From: Daedaleopsis sinensis
Taxonomy: Eukaryota > Basidiomycota > Agaricomycetes > Polyporales > Polyporaceae
Reading direction: 5' to 3'
Assembly (NCBI GenBank): GCA_033807695.1
Contig: CM066304.1
Location: 4,340,001-4,404,000 of the forward strand
DNA: 64,000 nt
Made by a program: the position numbers and the translations under genes. Below, in pieces: positions 55,625 through 64,000 of this stretch (within the stretch, counting starts at the first letter, position 1; each line of letters starts with the position of its first letter). A model generated the notes under the pieces. The model was not told the origin of the DNA. It ran no database searches and worked only from the letters and a program-made list of their open reading frames with translations.

Positions 55625-58300
55625 CGCGATGTGAATGGAGTCGCGGCGGTGGGGAGATGGAGGGGCGAGCGGGCGGAGAAAGCTCCCGTTCGGAAGATCG
55701 GAAGCGTTCTTATATCGCTACCTCGCGCAGGGGAGTTGTGCGAAGCTGGCCATCTATCCTGCGAGCTCATTCGAGAAATTTGTTCGACTCGCGCGATTCG
55801 TGCCAGATCGCCGGCGACGGGAGCGCGCTGGGCATCGACCCGCCGCTAAGCTCTACTGAGCTCTAATAGTGATTAAGCTACTAGGCGATGTCAGGCCGTG
55901 TCGCAGTTGCCAGTTGGTGGTCAGAAGGAGATCGAGGAAGGCAAGAGGGCCTAACCGAGACTGTGCGTCGGGTTCGCGGCGCGCGCACGACTAGACTGCG
56001 CTCAACTGCGCTAGTTTCGTGCTCCCCGACATATCCATCAGGCGCATCAATTGTCCTTCATAAATAGAATCAAACAGCATGAGACAGGCCAAAAGCAGGC
56101 GGGCAGGCCGCAGGCGTGGTGCAGGGTTCAAGATCGTCAAAATCGAGAACAGATTTACTATCACTGATACTATCAGAATAACCAGCCTGCACGGTTCGCG
56201 TCGGGCGCACGTGCGTGTCCGGCCGACTCAGAAACCGTCGGGAGCCGTCGGGGTAGCGTCTGGTGGCGGGTTTTATCGGAGGTTTTGTGCAGCCAAGGCC
56301 CAAGAAAGCCTCCGACACGGGCGTTAGTATGTCCATTTATAGACTGATGAGTCTCTGCGTCAGCGCCTCAGTGAAACCTCCAATCCGAAAACCTCGTCCC
56401 CGTCCCGCTGCGGCGGCTGCCGTGAATGTTCCCCTACTCGATATTGCAGTTGCCCGCGTCGATGTCGGTAAGTTCGCCGTATGTAGACCCAGTCATCTGC
56501 GTGTGGATCTCACCCTCTTACAGCATCGTCCCGACGACCTCGGACCCGGGACGGTCACCAGTGATCGCCTTCTGGCTGAGTACCGCACTGCTTGCCAAGC
56601 CTTCAAGTTATTGATGAACGATACAATATATGCACGCTCGGTGCCCTCGGGTCTCCGAGGGGCTGGTGGTGAGTACGATGCAGAGAATCGCGACTTGTCA
56701 ACTCACTGGGACGTAACCGTGATCGCGCTGACCTTGCTGTACATGTAGAGGCTCGAAGACACCATGCAAAACCCTGCAAATTAGGGAGCAATACCGATAC
56801 TGCCAAAAGGTGAGGAGCTAGGTTGTAGGAGGTTATAGGGAGTTCTCACCGCGTAGGTCGGTACGGTCCACCCCCACCCTCAGGGCGCAGTCGCCCCACC
56901 GGCAAGTGCGCATTGCATGCGAGTATGGATAGCAATGTGAGTACGCACATTATCATTCGAGATGGGACTTGCACTTACAGAGCTGCGTGTGCAGGCAGGT
57001 CGCATGGGTGGAGACATGACGTTCAGCCGTGTCGGCGTCGCGCCCGCGCCTTCTGTAGGTGAAGGAATTGACCCCCACCGAGTCCGATGGTTGTGTGGTA
57101 CTTCATAGCTGCGGAACTGTGTGTGAAGCCGTTCGCTCACATTCTGCAGCCTACGCCTGCCAGTGCTATAGCAGCACCGAGCTCGAGCTCGAGAGGTTAT
57201 AGCGGGGACGAGTCGTACGTTACTACGGAGCAGCGTGAGTGGTGTGGAGGCAGTGAGTAGTGATAGCTCATTTAGGATCGGATAATGCTTACCTGTTGAT
57301 TGAGAATCGGGACGCTACCAGTCCGTCCCACCTTCCATGGAGGTTGGTAGAGAGATACAGGAGGCGCCAAGGGAAGGCACCGGGCCGCCCACAGCCGTTC
57401 CGACTTGGCGCCCGCTACGAGCACTTTCTGAGGCTGGAGCCAGGCTGGAGCTGTTCGCTATACTCTCTTTCTAGCTTGCTTGACTCACGGAAGGCTGACG
57501 CTGGCGTGCCTATACCGCTACTGGCCTACATCTTCTCCTGCAACGTAGTGGTCTCGAGGACTCCGTGTGTGGCGTGACTGGATCGTGCGTATGCGTAGAC
57601 GGTGATAACCCGGGGGCGAGAGTGTGGATTTCAATGTGCGTGCGCTCTATGCTCTCGCCGGATCATCTTTGTGGAATTTAGGATCTGTCGCATAGAACTT
57701 GGTTGTACCGGCCTCTGAGATCATCACTCGCGAACAAAGTAAGCTATGCACCTGGACATCTGCCCTCAATTATATCCGTCCCGAACTCGGATCTCTCTGT
57801 ATTCTGTCCTGCAAGAGTTCTTGACATATCTGGCTCTGTGACAGCACACTCGCCCGGATCTCTGTTAGCGAACATACACGACGCCGCTGGTAGCACGCGA
57901 AACCGACACCGCCTCCTTGCGCGCTGCAACTTCGCCCTCCCCTCTCTCACAAGTTGCGCCGTCATCTCAGGCGCATACAACTGGCCGCCTTCTCCACCAA
58001 TATCCGCCGGGTGTTCTGAGGCACGCGTACAACTCCTGGTCGGGACCCGATTCATCGGCGAGTAAGTAGTAACTGTATCTGCCCCATCTTTCAACCTACT
58101 CCCTACGCGACGGGACCCCTCTCCTCGCGTCACCCGCCTCTTCCGTGCAAGCAACAGCCCTCGACACGCTGAAGAGGGTCCTGCCAGACTGAGAGTTTCG
58201 TCCACCTCGCAGATGACATCCGTGTTCGTGCACTGACTCTCCGCGTGAAGGCAGGACACTCGCACTAGCGAACCGAGACGACGCGCGAGCATCTGTATTT
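55625..58300. other. Long gene-poor stretch
   Basis: About 2.7 kb. The CFEM2 promoter occupies its left end. Open frames at 56263-56748 (plus) and 58313-57744 (minus) show no recognisable domain or splice pattern and probably are not genes. Confidence 0.5.
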
Positions 58301-58375
58301 GCTGGGCCCACACCGTCGTGTGCGGGCGTTAGAGCTCCGAGTGCACAGCGACGGCGCGGTTCTATGCTGCATACA

Positions 58376-59460
58376 ACACTGTATCGTCTCGATGGCCAGC
58401 CCAAGGCCAAGTTCGGATCCGGCAAGAAGCCCACCCCCGCACCGTACTGTGCCATTAAGGGCTCCTCCAAGACCCAGAAGAACCCTCTCTTCGAGTCCCA
58501 GCCGAAGAATTTCGGTATCGGTGAGTCCTGCTTTAACTTTTGCCCTCCGTCCCCATCTACTACGCACGGTCGTTAATGGACATGCGTCGCTTCTGCAGGC
58601 CAGGACATCCGGCCGAATCAGGACTCGACCCGCTTCGTGAAGTGGCCCGAGCACTTCCGTCTTCAGCACCAGAACTTAGAAGGTCATCCTCACCCAGCGC
58701 ATGAAGGCCCCCCCTGCCATCGCGCAGTTCTCGCGCACGCTCGACAAGAACACTGCTACGCAGCTCTTCAAGCTCTTTAACAAGTGCGTTGCTACTGAAT
58801 CATTGGTAGCTCCCGCTGACTCTGTGCGCAAGATACCGCCCCGAGACGAAGCAGGAGAAGAAGGCCCGCGGCGTCTCGACGCGGTCGCGAAGGCGACGGA
58901 CGGCACAGGAGAAGGAGGCCCAGGCTACGGTGAGTTTCGCGTCCTGCTGTGTCCTCCAACATATACTAACGGCTCGACGCTCCATCAAGGACTCGAAGAA
59001 GCCCTTGCTCGTCCGCGTCAAGTACGGATACGGACTGAACCACTGCGTCGCACGCATCGAGGTCGCTCGTCGTGATCGCGCTCGACGTCGACCCCATCGA
59101 GCTCGTCATCTTCCTCCCCGCCGCACAGGCCCGCGCTCTGCCGCCAGATGGCCCACGTCCGAGTCTCGTCAGGTCTCGGACCGCGGCTGGGGTGACCATC
59201 CAGGACGTCAAAGAGCGAGGACCGGCGCGGGCTCGCCACCCTCGTCAGCGCTGCAAAGGCAAACTGGCACGTCCCCGTCCCGGGCCACCGTGTTGATCCG
59301 CGCCCGTTATGCTGCCTGTGACGCGCGCCCGTTCGAGAGCAGCATCGTATGTGGGGCGGTCCGCGGAGGCATCCGTGGCGCGCAGTCGACGCAGATGCTC
59401 CGCAAGCGTGCGAAGGCTGCGGGTCCGACGCTGTCCGCCGCGGACGCGTCCAAATTCTGA
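58376..59460 (+). pseudogene. Ribosomal protein eL8 (RPL8/L7a) pseudogene
   Basis: Clear cytosolic large-subunit eL8 sequence in pieces: KKPTPAPYCAIKGSSKTQKN with FESQPKNFGIG, a retained intron (about 58520-58597), DSTRFVKWPEHFRLQ, a ~7-nt insertion that shifts frame before [20 protein letters not shown], then [15 protein letters not shown], a second intron, [12 protein letters not shown], a third intron-like gap, [34 protein letters not shown] in another frame, a scrambled middle, and GGIRGAQSTQMLRKRAKAAG to a normal stop. Several frames are needed and residues are lost in the core, so it cannot encode eL8. Retained introns show it arose by DNA duplication, not retroposition. The 5' end (before KKPTPAPY) is not native. 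Confidence 0.85.
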
Positions 59461-60560
59461 GTCGCTCGCTGTTGCGGGTCTCGTGGCTTTGGCTCGGCCC
59501 TGAAGTGGCTTCGAAAAGACGTCGGTCGTCGCTGTACCCGTTGTGTCGCCTATGCCTATGGCACTGCAATGTGTGCTCTATGCTGCCTGGTCCTCTCCGC
59601 CTCTTGTGTTAACTGGCGGTTGCTCGTCGACCTCGCTTGCTCCTATCGAGATCAACGCGACAGGCTTTACTACGGTAGACAACCACGACCGTGAATCCAG
59701 CGACGTCTCCTTCGAGCCCTGCTAATACTCTCGCGATGGCCAATCGAAGTTGGAGCCGTGCCTGCAGGACCATAACGTGAGTAGTCGTCCGTCGTCCTGT
59801 GCGCTCGCTGATCGCAGGAACAGCCGTTGGCGTGGACAGATCGCGGCGTCGCATGTGGCTTTGTATCAGGTGTGCAAGCCTGCAGACTCCTCAAGGCCGT
59901 TCGTTGCGTGTTTCGCGTGGCCGCAAAATGTTCAGGACCTCTCAGATCTGAGCGACCGAGCATGCCCGCGGGCCCGGGGCCGCTCCCTCCGGATCCGCTG
60001 TCCATCAACCGTAGTGTCCAACTTGTGCCGCATGGCAGAGCCTGAGGGTGAAGCCTGAGGGTGATCAGTCGTGTATGCATATGCGCATCCCGCTGTTGCA
60101 GGTGCGCATCGGGCGGACTCGGCTGAGACGACTTGGCACTTGCAGACAGTCTGGGTCCGATGATATGATGATGATGATGCCATACTTCGCTGTGGATCTG
60201 CGAACCCGCGCACAGGATTCGCAAAGGGTTGTTGGGGTATACGTATTGATGGGGTATTGATGGGCATCCGCGTCGGTAAGCCTGGGCTCTCTTCATGCAT
60301 TTCCCCTGTACACTACGAGATCACGGTCCCGGATTGACAGATGGAGCCTTTCAAGTGAATCGCTAGTCAGGACGGAGTGCTGACAAGGAGATTCAGTATC
60401 CCGGCACTTGCGCTTGGTCCGGATGACGATCGATGTCTATCCTCGAGCTGAGCGTGTACCACAGCCCTCTCGCCTCAAACACGTTCTATGGCGGGCCCGT
60501 CGATGCGTTCTGATGGATATCAATCTGGTACGGAAACACGTACAGGAGTCTCAACCTCCA

Positions 60561-60570
60561 GTATATATAC
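60561..60570 (+). promoter_or_regulatory. TATA box of SSP1
   Basis: GTATATATAC, ~140 bp before the ATG at 60702; the equivalent in SSP2 is at 62531-62544. Confidence 0.55.
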
Positions 60571-60701
60571 TTCCGAGGGCAAGCTTCAGTCGCAATCGAG
60601 TCCATCCATTGAAGCTCACCGTGAGGGTTCCATTGGTGACAATTGAATGGCTTTACTGAATGCTGATCCAGATCGTTCTTCGAGCCGAATCGTCATTCGC
60701 T

Positions 60702-61284
60702 ATGGTCAAACTCTGGACCGTCATCTCCACTCTCGCCGTCACGGCCGGCGTAGTCCAAGGTGCATCGCTCACAGCCCGCGGTCAGTCCTCACTCCTCAAA
60801 GTGCATCAGCGTTTCGCGTCGCCCGCATCCCACTCACTCTCCTTCTCATCTCTCAGAATCATGCGTGAATAACGACTACGGCCATCTGAAATGCGAGACG
60901 TCCGGCGGGAGCCCGCTCGTCTCCGACTGCGAAGCCGCGATCAACGACCTCGCCGACAACGACCTCTGCTACCAGGGCAACGGCCACAAGTCGCACTGCA
61001 CCACGATCAAGCATCACGGCACGTGCAAGATCGACGTCTGCGGCCAGGCGGAGTCCGCGCTGTTCCGCCCGAACACCGGGCACGGCACTACCCCGAGCAC
61101 CGGGTGCAAGCACTACCTGCGGAACCTCCTGCACGACTGCAAGAGCGGGAATGTCGTGGGGGGCCAGATCTTCCCCCAGAAGTGCAGCGTGGACTACTAT
61201 GTCACGTATGACAACTACGCGGTCGAGGACCCGGAGTACAAGAACCCGAATCGCTACCATGTCCAGTTCTCGCACAGCAGCTGA
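60702..61284 (+). CDS. Hce2/Ecp2-like secreted cysteine-rich protein, SSP1
   Basis: Exons 60702-60780 and 60857-61284 give 168 aa. Signal peptide MVKLWTVISTLAVTAGVVQG, then a compact cysteine-rich domain: LKCETSGGSPLVSDCEAAIN, KSHCTTIKHHGTCKIDVCG, GCKHYLRNLLHDCKSG and GGQIFPQKC. SPLVSDC followed by a GTC strand and a C-terminal Gly-rich strand with Cys is the pattern of the Hce2 domain (homologues of the Cladosporium effector Ecp2). In non-pathogens such proteins may act in competition or stress. Role here unknown. Tandem paralogue of SSP2, which has an in-frame N-terminal length difference. Confidence 0.85.
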
Positions 61285-62530
61285 GGCTGAGCAGCACCTA
61301 CGTACCGTATGTCACTCCGTAACATACTCTCCACCTCCATCGGTGTTCTGACCTGTGACTTGTCCGCACATCGTTTTCCAGACTGTCCCTCAAAGCCCTG
61401 GTTCGCGACGCAATTCACTCTAGACGATGTCCGCCGCGAACGCGTCCGAGCTCTGAGTCGCTCGCCGTTGCGGGTCTCATGGCTTTGGTTCGGCCCTCGG
61501 GTGGCTTCGAAAAGACGTCAGTTGTCGCTGTATCCTTTGTATCGAATATCCTTATGGTCCCGCAATGTATGCTGTCTGTTCACCTCTCGACCTTTTGTTT
61601 TCAACTTGCGGTTGCTCGTCGACCCCAATTGCTCCTTTTGCCACGACAGGCTTTGCTACCGTAGTCAGCCCAACCACGCTACGTCGATCACCCACGGTGA
61701 ATCCAACGACTTCTCCCCAATGCCTTGCTGATACTCTCGCAGCGGCAGGTCGAAGATGACGACGTACGTGCAAGGACCGTAACGTGAGTGGTCTTCCATC
61801 GTCTTGTTCGATCGCATCAATGGTTGCTGACCGCGGCGTCGCGCGTGGCTCGTTCAGTTGCGCAAACTTGAAGACAATTGGAAGGTCTTTCGTTGTGTGG
61901 TTCGCTCGACTGAGGGCGATCCACCGCGCGGGCGTGATCATGATGCGTGCTCGACTTATGCAAGTGCCCCGTGCATGACAGAGGGTGTACCGTCGTGCAT
62001 TTGGATGTCGCTGCTGCAGGGCGAATCGAGCGGAGACGACTTGCAGACAGTCCGACTTCGAGTTCACCTGAACGGGCCCCGGGTACGATACCGACCCCAT
62101 GCATGACGTGCAGCACTCTGCGGAACCGGGGCGCGTTGCGAGTCTAACTTCACTTTCGCCGATTCAGATGTTGTACTTAGCCGTGGAACCGGGAGACCGC
62201 GTCCTACTTACGGGATTCCCAAAACATTATCAAGCCGAGTGTTGATTGGCGTCGTGTCTGTGAGTCCGAGCTCTCTTCGTATCAGTCCTCTGTACGCTGT
62301 GAGATCACGGTATCGGATTTACAGAAGGAGCGTTCGAAGTGAATCGCTAGCCAGGACGGGTGTTGAAAAGGAGACTCAGTATCCGTGTATCTGCGCTCGG
62401 TCGGGATGCTCATTGTCTATCCACAACACACAGCGCTCTTGTCCCGAACCCGTTCTATGGCGGGCCCGGCGACGCGTTCTGATGTTTCCCGATACGGGTA
62501 CGGAAATACGTACAGGAGTCTCAACCGCCA

Positions 62531-62544
62531 GTATATATATATAC
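62531..62544 (+). promoter_or_regulatory. TATA box of SSP2
   Basis: GTATATATATATAC, longer by two TA steps than the SSP1 box, at the matching position. Confidence 0.55.
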
Positions 62545-62683
62545 TATTCCGGAGGGCAAGCTCGACATTCCGTCACCTTCGAGTCCATCCATATAACCTC
62601 ACCGTGAGTGATCCATTCATGACAACTGCACGCTTTACTGAATGCTGATCCAGATTGTTATTCGAGCCTAATCGTCATTCGCT

Positions 62684-63261
62684 ATGGTCAAGCTCTGGAC
62701 CTTCATCTACACTCTCGCCGTCACTGCCGGTGCCGTCGCCGTCCAAGGCGCATCGCTCGTAGCCCGCGGTCAGTTCTCATTCCTCATAGTGCATCAGCGT
62801 TTCGCGCCGCCCGCATCCCATTCACTCCTTCTCATCTCTCAGAATCCTGCGTGAAGAACGACCACGGCCATCTCAAATGCGAGACGTCCGGGGGGAGCCC
62901 GCTCGTCTCCGACTGCGAAGCCGCGATCAACGAGCTCCCCGACGACAGTACCTGCTTCCAAACCAACGGACGCAAGTCGCACTGTACCACCCTCAAAAAG
63001 CGGGGGACGTGCAAGATCGATGTCTGCGGCGAGGTGGATTCGCGGTTGTACACAAAGCACTCCGGTACTACTACCAGCACCGGGTGCAAGGACTACCTGA
63101 GGAATCTCCTGCACGACTGCAAGAGCGGCAGCGTCGTCGGCGGGCAGATCTTCCCCCAGCAGTGCAGTGTTAACTATGAACTCGCCCCGCCGGTTAGCGA
63201 TCCGGAGTACAAGAGCTCCAATCGCTACAGGATCCAGTTCTCGCACAGCCGAGCAGCGTGA
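62684..63261 (+). CDS. Hce2/Ecp2-like secreted cysteine-rich protein, SSP2
   Basis: Exons 62684-62768 and 62843-63261 give 167 aa. Signal peptide MVKLWTFIYTLAVTAGAVAV..., domain LKCETSGGSPLVSDCEAAIN, KSHCTTLKKRGTCKIDVCG, GCKDYLRNLLHDCKSG and GGQIFPQQC. All cysteines of SSP1 are kept, while the loops between them (DDSTCFQTNGR, EVDSRLYTKHSG) differ strongly, as expected for diversifying surface-exposed segments. Intact. Confidence 0.85.
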
Positions 63262-63392
63262 TACGTACCCCGTACCGTACTATGTCACTCTATAATTTAC
63301 TGTATACCTCCATCGATGTTCTGACCCATGACCTGTCCGCACGCCGACGGTACACTGAGTTCCATAGCTAATGGATGCTATAGGATACGCTG

Positions 63393-64000
63393 TCATCTTG
63401 GGGTAACGCATAGCCATAGGTACAGCTCGTCAAGAACCGCGTCGTCCAGACTCATGAACTGTCTCAGCTCTGAGGCCTCGCGGTCATCCTGTACTGATGC
63501 AAGGATGTTTGGACCAATCGGGTGATCCCGGAGATATTTGAAGGCGAACTCAAGGTCACCGACGTCGGGCACCGGGGGAAGAGGGTACGCCTGGGCGTAT
63601 GTCGCGAGCTCCGAGACCGAGATCGGCACTTGCAGGGCCGTCGAGCGCAGAGGCGAGAGAATGGCATGTGCGCAAGCGACCGTCAATCGGGTGTGCATAC
63701 TGCTCGTGCTGATCGGGATCCTAGCTGTGTCGATGGGGTGACCGATGTATCGCGCGGCGATGATGTCGCGGCAGACCGGGTGGAGGAGCTCCAGCTCGGA
63801 GTCTGCGTTGACCGTCGGGTGCGACCGCGAGACGACAAGGGACTGGAGTACGTCTTTTAATGCGCCCATGATGGTGGCTCCCGGACGGCCGGAAAGCAGA
63901 GCCAGCACGCGCGGCGTGACTCCATGCGGCTCAGACGGGTCGGGGATATAGCCCACGAAGGAGGACAGGAACGCGCTCTCCTCTTCTGTCGGGCGCGTGC
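63393..64000 (-). CDS. C-terminal part of an unidentified protein (runs off window)
   Basis: The frame is open from the right edge of the window to a stop at 63393-63395, about 200 residues (ESAFLSSFVGYIPDPSEPHG ... DDAVLDELYLWLCVTPR). Mixed hydrophobic helices, no signal peptide or recognisable motif in the visible part. The true start lies beyond the window. Confidence 0.55.
   Translation of the reverse strand, partial: TRPTEEESAFLSSFVGYIPDPSEPHGVTPRVLALLSGRPGATIMGALKDVLQSLVVSRSHPTVNADSELELLHPVCRDIIAARYIGHPIDTARIPISTSSMHTRLTVACAHAILSPLRSTALQVPISVSELATYAQAYPLPPVPDVGDLEFAFKYLRDHPIGPNILASVQDDREASELRQFMSLDDAVLDELYLWLCVTPR

Larger units (their letters stand above)
59430..61370 (+). repeat. Tandem duplication unit 1 (contains SSP1)
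   Basis: About 1.95 kb that is repeated, diverged, as unit 2 from ~61420. Matching landmarks are ctgagtcgctcgc (59457 versus 61453), ggcttcgaaaagacgtc, the TATA box, the secreted-protein gene and its 3' flank (ctccatcggtgttctgacc). The left edge falls inside the last ~30 nt of the eL8 pseudogene. Confidence 0.85.
61420..63345 (+). repeat. Tandem duplication unit 2 (contains SSP2)
   Basis: Second copy of the ~1.95-kb unit. It starts with a degenerate eL8 tail (gacgatgtccgccgcgaacg against gacgctgtccgccgcggacg in unit 1) and ends after ctccatcgatgttctgacc. Confidence 0.85.

Noticed and set aside
54917..55849. 310-codon plus-strand frame opposite CFEM2
   Set aside because: Arg-rich shadow of the Thr-rich CFEM2 stalk; no domain.
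57744..58313. 189-codon minus-strand frame
   Set aside because: No recognisable domain and no supporting splice or promoter signals.

Overview
The window is nuclear DNA from a filamentous fungus, most likely an Agaricomycete (Polyporales-like). Short GT-AG introns of about 50-65 nt, including microexons, interrupt nearly every gene. The gene families also fit: multi-exon P450s, Ure2p-like GSTs, CFEM/GPI proteins, SIT siderophore permeases, F-box proteins and a NACHT NTPase fragment. No bacterial, organellar, tRNA or CRISPR features were seen. All exon structures were derived by hand from splice signals and frame continuity.

Layout. (1) 1-8.9 kb is an accessory region. It holds the tail of a basic protein, a divergent pair (a 1437-aa protein with a Zn2Cys6-like cysteine cluster, and a 361-aa protein with exon-encoded VRRVR repeats), a homogeneous 195-bp tandem array, and a block crowded with GATCGG motifs. 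(2) 8.9-17.1 kb has a truncated NACHT fragment, a complete 13-exon XPF/Rad1-type repair nuclease and an intact cytochrome P450. (3) 19-32 kb has three intact Ure2p-like GSTs and one decayed GST, interleaved with siderophore transporter SIT1 and a tRNase Z. (4) 32.8-43.1 kb has a monocarboxylate-type MFS permease with a relic duplicate of its last exon, two F-box genes, and an inverted second P450 copy broken by a splice-donor change and a 1-nt deletion. (5) 44.4-55.9 kb has a 15-bp repeat, an omega-GST fragment, and an iron-acquisition neighbourhood in which SIT2 is flanked by two CFEM/GPI cell-surface protein genes. (6) 58.3-64 kb has an eL8 ribosomal-protein pseudogene, a ~1.95-kb tandem duplication carrying two Hce2/Ecp2-like secreted cysteine-rich proteins, and the end of an unidentified gene.

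How the genes fit together. Two SIT permeases and two CFEM proteins suggest siderophore/haem iron uptake. Both SIT promoters carry GATA-type motifs like those bound by fungal iron repressors. The P450 and GST copies look like a detoxification set expanded by local duplication and decay. The most unusual stretch is 1-8.9 kb: a putative CGG-binding protein is encoded in DNA that itself appears loaded with palindromic CCG/CGG words and borders a satellite whose every unit carries such a palindrome.
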